Shown piece by piece: positions 1 through 7,844 of a stretch of DNA of 58,513 bases (positions are counted from its first letter, which is position 1; each line of letters starts with the position of its first letter). The position numbers and the translations under genes were made by a program. The notes under the pieces were generated by a model. That model saw nothing but the letters and a program-made list of their open reading frames with translations, did no database searches and was not told the DNA's origin. Source of the stretch: Thermoleophilia bacterium (GTDB taxonomy: Bacteria; Actinomycetota; Thermoleophilia; Miltoncostaeales; Miltoncostaeaceae); contig JAGQUM010000019.1 of NCBI GenBank assembly GCA_020438485.1, forward strand, positions 1 through 58,513, in the 5' to 3' direction.

Positions 1-491
1 ACGAGCCCACCACGGGCCTCGATCCGCAGGCCCGGCGCGTGGTGTGGCGAACGCTCAGGGAGCTGCGACGACGGGGGCGCACGCTCGTGCTCACGACGCA
101 CTACCTCGACGAGGCGGAGCGGCTGTGCGACCGGCTCGTGCTGCTCGACCAGGGCCGGATCGTGCTTGCCGGCCGCCCGCAGCAGCTGATCCTCGACCAC
201 GCCGGCGAGCTCGTGCTCGAGGTCGACCTGTCCGACGCGCCCGGCCACGCTGCCGGCGACCCGTTGCTCGCGAACGTGCTGGCCGCGCTTGACTCGAGCG
301 AGCTCGAGCACGTCTACGAGGGGGGCACGCTCACCGTCTACGGCGCCGGGCAGGCCAGCGGCAGCCTCGAGCAGCAGTTCGAACGGATCCCGTCGCCCGA
401 CGGCGCCTCGCGCGTGACCCGACGCGGCACGCTCGAGGACGTGTTCCTGCGCACGACCGGCCACGCGCTCATCGAGGGGGCCGACGCATGA
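1..491 (+). CDS. ABC transporter ATP-binding protein, C-terminal part (5' end outside window)
   Basis: This is the end of a nucleotide-binding subunit of an ABC-2 type exporter, which would hydrolyse ATP at the inner face of the membrane. The reading frame is open from the first base and begins at the Walker B/D-loop (EPTTGLDPQARR), followed by the switch histidine in LTTHYLDEAE and the usual LLDQGRIVLAGRP stretch. About 115 further residues form the variable C-terminal extension typical of drug or polysaccharide exporters of the NodI/DrrA group. Walker A and the signature motif must lie upstream of the window. Its TGA overlaps the ATG of the following permease (ATGA), so the two are translationally coupled. 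The substrate cannot be read from the sequence. Confidence 0.93.
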   Translation, partial: EPTTGLDPQARRVVWRTLRELRRRGRTLVLTTHYLDEAERLCDRLVLLDQGRIVLAGRPQQLILDHAGELVLEVDLSDAPGHAAGDPLLANVLAALDSSELEHVYEGGTLTVYGAGQASGSLEQQFERIPSPDGASRVTRRGTLEDVFLRTTGHALIEGADA

Positions 492-1369
492 CCGGCACGT
501 CGTCGACTGCAGCCGCGACATCGGCAACGGCCGCTGCGATCGTGGCCGACGCGCCGCTGCCGCAGGTCGTCGTCGCCCATGATGCACCGGCCGATCCACG
601 CATCAGCATCGCGCTCACGCGCGCGGTGTGGCACCGCAATCGCGACGTGTTCCTGCGCCTGTGGACGTGGCTTCTGATCCCGAACGTGGTGGACGTGTGC
701 CTGTCGATGCTCGCGCTCGGGCTCGGCCTCGGCGCGGCCGTGAGCGGCGTGGGCGGCGCGGGCTACGCGGAGTTCATCGCGCCGGGCCTCGTGGTGTGCA
801 GCGCGCTGTTCAGCGCCGGTTTCGAGTGCAGCTACGGGACCTACTACCGGATGGACAAGCAGCGCACGTTCGACGCGATGGTCGCCACCCCGGTGCAGCT
901 CGACGACGTCGTGCTCGGCGAGCTCTGGTACGGCGCGTTCCGCGGCACCGTGAGCGCGAGCGTGATCGCGGCGATCTTCGCGGCGTTCGGGCTGTTCGGC
1001 TCGTGGTGGGCGCTGCTGCTGCCCGCGATCTGCTTCCTCGGCGCGTACATGATGAGCGCGCTCGCGGTGACCGCCGCGAGCGTCAGCCCGATGCTGGAGA
1101 CGCTCGGCTACTGGGTGAGCTTCGGCATCTTCCCGATGTACTGGCTCAGCGGCACCTTCTACGACCCGGCGCAGTTCGGCCCGGCGATCCAGGCCGCGCA
1201 GTTCCTGTCGCCCGCGTGGCACGGGGTCGAGCTCGCCCGCTCCGCATCGGGCACCGGCGGCGCCGGCTTCGACGCGATGAGCCTCGTCCACCTCGCCGTG
1301 CTCGTCGTGCTCGGACTCGCCGCCACCTGGAGCGCGATCACGCTCATGCGGCGGCGGCTGATCCGCTGA
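488..1369 (+). CDS. ABC-2 type transporter permease (NodJ/DrrB-like)
   Basis: A 293-residue membrane subunit that pairs with the ATPase encoded just upstream (ATGA overlap). After a hydrophilic, alanine-rich N-terminus of about 45 residues there are six hydrophobic segments. The family-typical FIAPGLVVCSALFSAGFE and RTFDAMVATPVQLDDVVLGE stretches lie between helices 2 and 3, and YWLSGTFYDPAQF precedes the last extracellular loop. These features match the ABC2_membrane/NodJ family, which exports lipo-oligosaccharides, drugs or polyketides. A second permease of the same family lies 600 bases away on the other strand. The start is fixed by the overlap with the ATPase stop. Confidence 0.9.
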   Translation: MTGTSSTAAATSATAAAIVADAPLPQVVVAHDAPADPRISIALTRAVWHRNRDVFLRLWTWLLIPNVVDVCLSMLALGLGLGAAVSGVGGAGYAEFIAPGLVVCSALFSAGFECSYGTYYRMDKQRTFDAMVATPVQLDDVVLGELWYGAFRGTVSASVIAAIFAAFGLFGSWWALLLPAICFLGAYMMSALAVTAASVSPMLETLGYWVSFGIFPMYWLSGTFYDPAQFGPAIQAAQFLSPAWHGVELARSASGTGGAGFDAMSLVHLAVLVVLGLAATWSAITLMRRRLIR

Positions 1370-1396
1370 CGTGTGTGAGACGCGTCGGCAGGCGCC

Positions 1397-1969
1397 TCAC
1401 ACCAGCAGCTGGTCGCTGATCGGCGCGAGCGCCTCGATCACGTTCGCAATGTGCTCGGCGGGCTCGAGCCCGATCAGCTCGCAGCCGTGGGCGACATCCT
1501 CGCGGCTCACGCCGGCAGCGAAGCTCGGTGTCTTGAGCTTCTTGGTGACGCTCTTCGGCTTCATCCCGCCGAAGCCCTCGGGGCGCATGCGCGCGACCGC
1601 CACCACGAACCCGCTCAGCTCGTCGCACGCGAACAGGTAGCGCTCCAGGTTCGTCTCGGGCACCACGCCGGTGTGCGGTGCGTGTGCCTGGATCGCGCGC
1701 ACCACGACCTCGGGCCAGCCGGCCTCGCGCAGCATCGGTGCGCCGTCGGCCGGGTGCTGCTCGAGCGTCGGGTGGATCTCCCAGTCGAAGTCGTGCAGCA
1801 GCCCGGCGTTGCCCCACGCGTCGGCGTCCTCGCCGAGGTGCACCGCGTACGCGCGCATCGCGACCTCCACCGCCCGACAGTGACGCCGCAGCGAGGGGCT
1901 CTTCACCCACTCCTCCAGCAGCGCGAGGGCGCGGTCGCGGTCGCGGGCGAGGGCCTCGGGGTCGGTCAT
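1397..1969 (-). CDS. HD-domain protein (predicted metal-dependent hydrolase)
   Basis: A 190-residue soluble protein of the HD superfamily, usually phosphohydrolases acting on nucleotides or phosphoesters with a His/Asp-bound metal. Visible motifs are RHCRAVEVAMRAYA (first His), LLHDFDWE (the HD pair) and a downstream HAPHTG, followed by an ELSGFVVAVARMRP segment seen in small stand-alone HD proteins. The ATG at 1969 is preferred because a -10-like TATCGT ends 6 bases upstream, suggesting a leaderless message, and no Shine-Dalgarno sequence is present. The frame stays open upstream, but that part is antisense to the adjacent permease gene. It converges with the ABC permease at 1369. The substrate is unknown. 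Confidence 0.82.
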   Translation of the reverse strand: MTDPEALARDRDRALALLEEWVKSPSLRRHCRAVEVAMRAYAVHLGEDADAWGNAGLLHDFDWEIHPTLEQHPADGAPMLREAGWPEVVVRAIQAHAPHTGVVPETNLERYLFACDELSGFVVAVARMRPEGFGGMKPKSVTKKLKTPSFAAGVSREDVAHGCELIGLEPAEHIANVIEALAPISDQLLV

Positions 1970-1975
1970 GGCGCC

Positions 1976-1981
1976 ACGATA
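1976..1981 (-). promoter_or_regulatory. Putative -10 element of a leaderless promoter (HD gene)
   Basis: TATCGT on the minus strand fits the actinobacterial TAnnnT -10 and lies 6 bases before the ATG. Transcription starting about 7 bases downstream would begin at the start codon itself. No clear -35 was found. Confidence 0.45.
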
Positions 1982-1992
1982 GCCACGGCGCG

Positions 1993-2778
1993 CTACGCGC
2001 GCAGCGTGCGGTCCAGGCGGCCCAGGGGCACGGCGAACAGGGCAGCCGTCAGCCCCACCATCAGCGCGACGTGACCGGCCGTGGACCACCCGGCGCCGCC
2101 GAGCACCAGGTCGCGCAGCGCCTGCACGAAGTGCGACAGGGGCAGGCACCAGCCCACCGCCTGGGCCCAGCCCGGCAGCCGGTCGAACGGGAAGAAGATG
2201 CCGCCGAACAGAAACATCGGCGTGAGCACGCCCGTGTAGAAGATGTTGAAGTGCTCGATGTTCGACACGAACGCCGTGTAGAGCATCCCCAGCACCGCGA
2301 ACATCAGGCCCCCGACCAGCATCACCGGGACCGCTGCGAGGGCCCACGGCGAGTGAACCAGGCCGAAACCCGTCATCACCGCCAGGAACACGGCGCCGTA
2401 CGCGACCGCGCGCGTCGCGGCCCACAGGTATTCGCCCACCACCACGTCCGGCACCGACAGCGGCGTGGTGATGGCGGCCTCGAACACGCGCCGCACGTGG
2501 ATGCGCACGAACGCGTTGTACGTGGTCTCGATGATCGCGCCGAACATCACCGTGGACGCCAGCACCCCCGGCGCGATGAACGTGACGTAGTCGTGCCCGT
2601 CCACGGCGGTGAGGTACGCGCCCATCCCCAGGCCCATCACGGCCAGGTACGCGATGGCCTCGACGAATCGCGGGATGAGCGTGGTGACGATCGTCCGCCG
2701 CCCGACGGTCGCGTTGCGCACCCAGTAGCGCGACGCGCCCGCGAGCGACAGGTCACGCGGGCCCGCCGGCGCGCTCAC
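1993..2778 (-). CDS. ABC-2 type transporter permease, second copy
   Basis: A 261-residue six-helix permease of the same ABC-2/NodJ type as the gene at 488. Shared landmarks include FIAPGVLASTVMFGA, RRVFEAAITTPLSVPDVVVGE and the GGIFFPFDRLPGW stretch before the last loop. The GTG at 2778 is chosen because it overlaps the TGA of the upstream TPR-like gene (GTGA); a longer in-frame ATG at 2919 would lie inside that gene. No ATPase gene adjoins it, so it may share the ATPase at the window's left edge or a distant one. If it shares that one, the two permeases could form a heterodimer. That pairing is inference. Confidence 0.85.
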   Translation of the reverse strand: MSAPAGPRDLSLAGASRYWVRNATVGRRTIVTTLIPRFVEAIAYLAVMGLGMGAYLTAVDGHDYVTFIAPGVLASTVMFGAIIETTYNAFVRIHVRRVFEAAITTPLSVPDVVVGEYLWAATRAVAYGAVFLAVMTGFGLVHSPWALAAVPVMLVGGLMFAVLGMLYTAFVSNIEHFNIFYTGVLTPMFLFGGIFFPFDRLPGWAQAVGWCLPLSHFVQALRDLVLGGAGWSTAGHVALMVGLTAALFAVPLGRLDRTLRA

Positions 2779-3080
2779 AGCTCGTCCATCAGCGCCTGGA
2801 TCTCGTCGGCCATGCCGTGGTGGCCGTGCTTGACCGCCTGCTCGATGCCCGCCAGGTACGCGTCGGCGGCCTCGTCCGGGCGCCCCGCACCCGCAAGGCA
2901 CTCGCCCAGACGCTGCCACGCGTTGCCCTCGTCCTCCTGCAACGCCAGGTACGCCCGGAACTGCTCGGCCGCGTCGCCCAGGCGCCCCGAGCGCTGCAGC
3001 TCGACGCCATACGCGAAGCGTGCGCGGGCCACGCCGGGGCTGTCGGCGACCATACGGGCGAACGCGTCCAGGCGGTCCAT
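2775..3080 (-). CDS. Small TPR-like (tetratricopeptide) protein
   Basis: A 101-residue helical protein with two to three TPR-like helix pairs: ARARFAYGVELQRSGRLGDA, then NAWQRLGECLAGAGRPDEAA. TPRs mediate protein-protein contacts; no catalytic motif is present. The ATG at 3080 is preferred over an upstream in-frame ATG at 3146 because TAACGT (fitting TAnnnT) ends 7 bases before it and the repeats begin right after. It is coupled to the ABC permease by a GTGA overlap and is divergent from nuoA. Its role is unknown; it could be an accessory factor of the neighbouring exporter. Confidence 0.72.
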   Translation of the reverse strand: MDRLDAFARMVADSPGVARARFAYGVELQRSGRLGDAAEQFRAYLALQEDEGNAWQRLGECLAGAGRPDEAADAYLAGIEQAVKHGHHGMADEIQALMDEL

Positions 3081-3087
3081 GCGGGCA

Positions 3088-3093
3088 ACGTTA
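3088..3093 (-). promoter_or_regulatory. Putative -10 element of a leaderless promoter (TPR gene)
   Basis: TAACGT preceded by GCGG on the minus strand lies 7 bases before the ATG. It shares the 131-base divergent region with the nuoA promoter. Confidence 0.4.
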
Positions 3094-3116
3094 CCGCAGC
3101 CCCCGGGGCCACCCCG

Positions 3117-3167
3117 CAATGTGCGCATTGTCGCGTAGATGCGCAACGTGGGGAGCGTTGCTAGCGT
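3117..3167 (+). promoter_or_regulatory. nuo operon promoter region with inverted repeats
   Basis: A -10-like TAGCGT at 3162-3167 sits about 45-57 bases before nuoA. Directly upstream is a perfect inverted repeat GCAACG-N7-CGTTGC (3143-3161), occupying the place where a regulator would contact the -35/spacer. A second repeat, CAATG-N4-CATTG, lies at 3117-3130. These are operator candidates; the cognate regulator is not identifiable. Confidence 0.45.
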
Positions 3168-3223
3168 GCATCGCGCACCCCGGCCATCGCCGCGCGCGTG
3201 CCTGCGAAAGCGTGCCTCACACC

Positions 3224-3580
3224 GTGGACCTGAACGACTACCTTCCCATCGTCGCCTTCATGCTGGCCGGCATCGTCGTGGGCGTCGCCATCCTGACGCT
3301 CAGCCGCATCGGGCCGCGCAAGCCCAACGCCGCGAAGGAGCTGCCGTACGAGAGCGGCATCCTGTCCACCACGCCGGTGCGGCAGCGGTTCTCGATCGAC
3401 TTCTACCTCACCGCGATGCTGTTCATCGTGTTCGACATCGAGCTGGCGTTCCTCTACCCGCTGGCCGTGGTGCTGCGCGACGAGGGCATCGTGGCGCTGG
3501 TGCTGCTGCTGGTTTTCGCGGCCACAGTGGTCGAGGCGCTCATCTACATCTGGCGCAAGGGGGCCCTCGAATGGCGCTGA
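3224..3580 (+). CDS. nuoA: NADH-quinone oxidoreductase subunit A
   Basis: NuoA is a small membrane subunit at the junction between the peripheral and membrane arms of complex I, near the quinone site. The 118-residue product has three transmembrane helices and the conserved loop ELPYESG before helix 2, then [15 protein letters not shown]. Length matches the family when GTG 3224 is used. GTG 3212, four codons upstream, is possible; no convincing ribosome-binding site separates them. It is the first gene of the nuo operon and overlaps nuoB by 10 bases. Confidence 0.95.
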   Translation: MDLNDYLPIVAFMLAGIVVGVAILTLSRIGPRKPNAAKELPYESGILSTTPVRQRFSIDFYLTAMLFIVFDIELAFLYPLAVVLRDEGIVALVLLLVFAATVVEALIYIWRKGALEWR

Positions 3581-4224
3581 TCCCGCCTCCCGGCGGGCGT
3601 ATCGAGCGCCTGCCGCGCAACGACGACCGCATCGACCGCGACCTACGCGACCTTGTCGACAGCGAGGAGGAGGAGGCGTTCGCCAAGCGCCTGCTGCTCA
3701 CCACTGTCGAGAAAGCCCAGAGCTGGGCGCGCTCGTCGTCGATCTGGCCCTGCACGTTCGGCCTGGCGTGCTGCGCCATCGAGATGATGCACATCGCCAC
3801 GCCGCGCTACGACGTCGCCCGTTTCGGCGCCGAGGTATTCCGCAACTCTCCGCGCCAGGCCGACCTCATGATCGTGTCGGGGCGCGTGTCGCACCGCATG
3901 GCCCCCGTGCTGCGCCGCATCTACGACCAGATGATGGAGCCCAAGTGGGTCATCTCGATGGGCGCGTGCGCGTCGAGCGGGGGCGTGTTCAACAACTACG
4001 CGATCCTGCAGGGAGTCGACAAGATCGTCCCCGTCGACGTGTACGTCCCGGGCTGCCCGCCGCGCCCGGAGAGCCTCATCGAGGGCATCCTGGTGCTGCA
4101 GCGCAAGATCGGCTCGAAGGGCCTGCCGACGTCCACGGACCTCATGCGCGAACGCGACATGCCCCTGCCCGAGCAGGCCGCCGAGAGGGCCGCCGCGCTC
4201 GACGCCCAGGTGCGCGGGCAGTGA
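3571..4224 (+). CDS. nuoB: NADH-quinone oxidoreductase subunit B
   Basis: NuoB carries the terminal [4Fe-4S] cluster N2 that hands electrons to quinone. In this 217-residue protein the four ligands are visible: the tandem cysteines in [11 protein letters not shown] (67 and 68), Cys133 in MGACASSGG and Cys162 in VPGCPPRPE. The N-terminal 45 residues are longer and more acidic than in the E. coli protein. The ATG lies inside the end of nuoA, and the stop overlaps the GTG of nuoC (GTGA). All key residues are intact. Confidence 0.97.
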   Translation: MALIPPPGGRIERLPRNDDRIDRDLRDLVDSEEEEAFAKRLLLTTVEKAQSWARSSSIWPCTFGLACCAIEMMHIATPRYDVARFGAEVFRNSPRQADLMIVSGRVSHRMAPVLRRIYDQMMEPKWVISMGACASSGGVFNNYAILQGVDKIVPVDVYVPGCPPRPESLIEGILVLQRKIGSKGLPTSTDLMRERDMPLPEQAAERAAALDAQVRGQ

Positions 4225-4709
4225 GCGGCCCCCGCGAACTCATCGACGCGGCGCTGCCCGGCGCCGTGGTCGACCTGTTCGAGGACGCCGGCGGCCAGCT
4301 GACGCTGGAGGTCGACCGCGCCCGCCTGGGCGAGGTCGCGCGTTTCCTCAAGGGTGAGCAGGGCGGCGGGTTCGTGCTCCTGGCCGACGTCACGTGCGTC
4401 GACATCCTCGACGGCGACGGGCGGGGCAACCGCTTCCGCCTGGCATACCAGTTGTTTTCGATCACGTCCGGCGACGTGCTGCGACTGCGCGTGTGGGCCG
4501 ACGCCGAGAACCCCGAGGTGGACTCCGTGCAACCGGTGTGGGCCACTGCCGACTGGCTCGAGCGCGAGGTCTACGACATGTTCGGCGTCCGCTTCGCCGG
4601 GCACCCGGACCTGTCGCGCATCCTCCTGCCGTTCGACTGGGAGGGCCACCCGCTGCGACGCGACTACCCCATCGGCGGCGAGAACGTGTGGTTCAGCGAT
4701 GCGGTGTAG
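4221..4709 (+). CDS. nuoC: NADH-quinone oxidoreductase subunit C
   Basis: NuoC (30-kDa subunit) is a peripheral-arm structural subunit next to NuoD. The 162-residue product contains the family signature [20 protein letters not shown] and ends with the basic segment [15 protein letters not shown] 4221 is chosen because it overlaps the nuoB stop (GTGA) and gives a normal length. NuoC and NuoD are separate genes here, not fused as in E. coli. The TAG is followed three bases later by nuoD. Confidence 0.95.
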   Translation: MSGPRELIDAALPGAVVDLFEDAGGQLTLEVDRARLGEVARFLKGEQGGGFVLLADVTCVDILDGDGRGNRFRLAYQLFSITSGDVLRLRVWADAENPEVDSVQPVWATADWLEREVYDMFGVRFAGHPDLSRILLPFDWEGHPLRRDYPIGGENVWFSDAV

Positions 4710-4712
4710 GCG

Positions 4713-6035
4713 ATGAGCAACGTCGACCTGGGACGCGACACCTCGCTTCCCCACCAGGAACTCCCCGAGACCGAGCGCATCGTGCGCGAGGTGGAGGCCC
4801 GCACCCCGGCCGAGGCGGCGGCCCGTACGGCGGAGCACGAGCGCCGCGCCGCCGAGGACCCCGTGGGCGCGCGCGACCCGCTGGTGCTGAACATGGGCCC
4901 GCACCACCCGTCCACGCACGGCGTGCTGCGCCTGGTCACCGAACTCGACGGCGAGGTGGTGCGCGACATCCACCCCGTGATCGGGTATCTGCACACGGGC
5001 ATCGAGAAGCAGTGCGAGAACAAGACGTTCTGGCAGGCCATCACGCTGGTCACCCGGATGGACTACCTGTCGCCGTTCTTCAACACGCACGCGTACACGC
5101 AGAGCGTCGAGAAGCTGCTGTCGCTGGACGTGCCGCCCCGCGCGCAGTGGATCCGCGTGATGCTGTCCGAACTCAACCGCATCACCAGCCACCTGGTGTG
5201 GCTCGGCACGAGCGGCCTCGAGCTGGGCGCGATCTCCGTGATGTTCTACACGTTCCGCGAGCGTGACCGGGCGCTGGACCTGTTCGAGATGATCGCCGGC
5301 GAGCGCATGAACACCCGGTACTTCCAGGTCGGCGGATGCGCGGAGGACATCCCCCCGGGCTTCGAGGACCTGCTACGTCGCTTCGTCGACGAGATGCCGT
5401 CGCGCATCGACGAGTACGAGGGCCTGCTGCGCGCCAACCCCATCTGGGTCGAGCGCACCAAGGGCATCGGCATCCTGCCCGCCGAGCAGCTCATCGACCT
5501 GGGCGTGACAGGGCCCCCGCTGCGCGCCGCCGGCGTGGACCTCGACCTGCGCAAGGCGCGCCCGTACTCCGGCTACGAGCACTTCGACTTCTCCGTGCCG
5601 CTCGGCACCCAGGGCGACGCGTACGACCGCTTCCTCGTGCGGATGGCCGAGATGCGGCAGTCGGTGCGCATCATCGAGCAGTGCCTCGACGGCATGCCCG
5701 AGGGCCCCAGCATCGTGGACGACCGCAAGGTGGTGCTGCCCCCGCGCGGCGAGCTGGCGACGTCGATGGAGTCGCTCATCCACCACTTCAAGCTGGTGAC
5801 CGAGGGCTTCACCGTGCCGGAGGGCGAGGCGTACAGCGCCGTCGAGAGCCCTCGTGGCGAGATCGGGTGCTACGTCGCGTCCGACGGCGGACCCAAGCCG
5901 CTGCGGGTGCACATGCGCGACGCGAGTTTTGTCAACCTGCAGGCGCTGCGCCCCATGGCGCGCGGCGCGCTGCTCAGCGACATGGTGGCGATGATCGGAT
6001 CGTTGGACAACGTGATGGGCGGCGTGGACCGATGA
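4713..6035 (+). CDS. nuoD: NADH-quinone oxidoreductase subunit D
   Basis: NuoD (49-kDa subunit) forms the quinone-binding cavity with NuoB and descends from the large subunit of NiFe hydrogenases. The 440-residue protein shows LNMGPHHPSTHGVLRLV, the GYLHTGIEK motif, a histidine in LNRITSHLVWLG, and PRGEIGCYVASDGG near the C-terminus. About 55 hydrophilic residues precede the conserved core, a longer N-terminus than in E. coli. The stop overlaps the ATG of nuoE (ATGA). Confidence 0.97.
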   Translation: MSNVDLGRDTSLPHQELPETERIVREVEARTPAEAAARTAEHERRAAEDPVGARDPLVLNMGPHHPSTHGVLRLVTELDGEVVRDIHPVIGYLHTGIEKQCENKTFWQAITLVTRMDYLSPFFNTHAYTQSVEKLLSLDVPPRAQWIRVMLSELNRITSHLVWLGTSGLELGAISVMFYTFRERDRALDLFEMIAGERMNTRYFQVGGCAEDIPPGFEDLLRRFVDEMPSRIDEYEGLLRANPIWVERTKGIGILPAEQLIDLGVTGPPLRAAGVDLDLRKARPYSGYEHFDFSVPLGTQGDAYDRFLVRMAEMRQSVRIIEQCLDGMPEGPSIVDDRKVVLPPRGELATSMESLIHHFKLVTEGFTVPEGEAYSAVESPRGEIGCYVASDGGPKPLRVHMRDASFVNLQALRPMARGALLSDMVAMIGSLDNVMGGVDR

Positions 6036-6535
6036 CCGCCGACGAGATCCGGGCGTACCTGGAGCCCCGGCGCCACGAGTTCGCGGACCCCCGCTCGCTC
6101 GTGATGCCGGCGCTCAAGTACGCGCAGACCACGCGCGGCCACCTCTCGCGTGAGGACCTCGACGCCGTGGCCGAGGCCACGGGGTTCACGCCCTCGTTCG
6201 TCGAGAGCGTCGCCTCGTTCTACGACCGCCTCTACACGCAGCCGGTGGGCAACCGCGTGGTCAGCGTCTGCATCACGCTGTCGTGCATGCTGCGCGGCTC
6301 CGACGAGGTGTGGGACCACCTGTGCGAGAAGGAAGGGATCGACCACCACCACGGGGGCACCAGCGCCGACGGCCGCATCACCATCCAGGAGGCCCAGTGC
6401 CTGGGCTACTGCGACAAGGCGCCGTGCATCCAGGTGGACGCCGACGAGACGCTGGGGCCGTTCACGCCCGACTCGGCCGCCGCGCTGGTGGACGAGCTGC
6501 GCGCCGCGCCCGACCCCGAGGAGTACTGGCGATGA
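6032..6535 (+). CDS. nuoE: NADH-quinone oxidoreductase subunit E
   Basis: NuoE is a thioredoxin-fold subunit with the [2Fe-2S] cluster N1a, attached to NuoF at the NADH-oxidising tip. The 167-residue product has the four expected cysteines: Cys80 and Cys85 in VCITLSCMLRG, and Cys123 and Cys127 in AQCLGYCDKAP. An N-terminal helical domain includes ESVASFYDRLY. The start is fixed by the ATGA overlap with nuoD. Its presence with nuoF and nuoG shows this complex accepts NADH directly, unlike 11-subunit forms. Confidence 0.96.
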   Translation: MTADEIRAYLEPRRHEFADPRSLVMPALKYAQTTRGHLSREDLDAVAEATGFTPSFVESVASFYDRLYTQPVGNRVVSVCITLSCMLRGSDEVWDHLCEKEGIDHHHGGTSADGRITIQEAQCLGYCDKAPCIQVDADETLGPFTPDSAAALVDELRAAPDPEEYWR

Positions 6536-6548
6536 CGGGGGGTCCGGC

Positions 6549-7841
6549 GTGCCGATCATGAACAACGTCTACCGCCAGCGCGCGGCGGAGAAGCCGCTGG
6601 TGACCCTCGACGACTACCGCGCCGCGGGCGGCTACACCGCCCTGCCCAAGGCCTTGGCGGACGTGGAGCCCGACGACCTGCAGTACGTGTTCATGCGCTC
6701 GGGCCTGCGCGGGCGCGGCGGCGCCGGGTTCCCGATGGGCAAGAAGGCCAGCTTCCTGCCCAAGGACTCCAAGAAGGCCAAGTACGTCGTCTGCAACGCC
6801 GATGAGAGCGAGCCCGGGACGTTCAAGGACCGGGACATCATGGCGTTCAACCCGTTCCAGCTGCTGGAGGGCATCACGCTGGCCGGCTACGCCATCGGCG
6901 CCGAGCGCGGCTACATCTACATCCGGGGCGAGTACGAGCACCAGGCCCGCGTCCTTGACGACGCCGTCCGCCAGGCCCGCGCGGCCGGGTTGCTGGGCGA
7001 GGGCATCCTGAAATCCACGCTGAACTTCGACATCACTGTCTACCGGGGGGCCGGCGCCTACATCTGCGGGGAGGAGACGGCGCTGCTCGAGAGCCTCGAG
7101 GGCAAGCGCGGCCAGCCGCGGCTGAAGCCCCCGTTCCCCGCCGTCGCCGGCCTGTACCAGTCGCCCACGCTCATCAACAACGTCGAGACGCTGGCGGCCC
7201 TGCCCCCCATCGTGGAGAACGGGGCCGACTGGTACGCCGCGCTGGGCCCCGAGAAGAGCCCGGGCAGCAAGGTCTTCAGCATCTCCGGTCACGTCATGCG
7301 GCCGGGCAACTACGAGATCGTGCTGGGCGAGACGACGCTGCGCGAGCTGATCTTCGTGCACGCGGGCGGGCTGCGGCCCGGCCGCCGCGTGAAGGCTGTC
7401 TGGGTGGGCGGATCAAGCGTCCCGGTGCTCGGTGAGGGGCACCTCGACACGCCGCTCGACTACGAGTCGATCCAGGCGGCGGGGTCCGCTCTGGGCTCCG
7501 GCGGCTGCATCGTGATGGACGACTCGGGCTGCATCGTCCGCGCGTCGCTGCGCCTGGCCACGTTCTACCGCCACGAGAGCTGCGGCAAGTGCTCGCCGTG
7601 CCGCGAGGGCACGACGTGGCTCGAGAAGCTGCTGATGCGCATGATCGCCGGCGAAGCCCGCATGGAGGACCTCGAGATGATGGAGACGCTGTTCGGGCGC
7701 ATCTCGGGCAAGACGTTGTGCCCGCTGGCGGAGGGCGCCGTCGCCCCCATCAAGAGCGCGCTGAACATGTTCCGTGACGACTTCGTCCGCGTGGTCGAGA
7801 ACGGATCGCCGCGCCCCGAGCCCATGATGGCGGGGGCGTAG
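6549..7841 (+). CDS. nuoF: NADH-quinone oxidoreductase subunit F (NADH/FMN-binding)
   Basis: NuoF binds NADH and FMN and carries [4Fe-4S] cluster N3. The 430-residue protein shows the glycine-rich nucleotide-binding stretch SGLRGRGGAGFPMGKK, YVVCNADESEPGTFKDRD and GAGAYICGEETAL. Cluster ligands are Cys345, Cys348 and Cys351 in ESCGKCSPCREGT plus Cys391 in KTLCPLAEG. The GTG at 6549 is preferred because a G-rich stretch (about 6537-6543) lies 5 bases upstream; ATG 6558 is the alternative. It starts 13 bases after nuoE. Confidence 0.96.
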   Translation: MPIMNNVYRQRAAEKPLVTLDDYRAAGGYTALPKALADVEPDDLQYVFMRSGLRGRGGAGFPMGKKASFLPKDSKKAKYVVCNADESEPGTFKDRDIMAFNPFQLLEGITLAGYAIGAERGYIYIRGEYEHQARVLDDAVRQARAAGLLGEGILKSTLNFDITVYRGAGAYICGEETALLESLEGKRGQPRLKPPFPAVAGLYQSPTLINNVETLAALPPIVENGADWYAALGPEKSPGSKVFSISGHVMRPGNYEIVLGETTLRELIFVHAGGLRPGRRVKAVWVGGSSVPVLGEGHLDTPLDYESIQAAGSALGSGGCIVMDDSGCIVRASLRLATFYRHESCGKCSPCREGTTWLEKLLMRMIAGEARMEDLEMMETLFGRISGKTLCPLAEGAVAPIKSALNMFRDDFVRVVENGSPRPEPMMAGA

Positions 7842-7844
7842 CCC

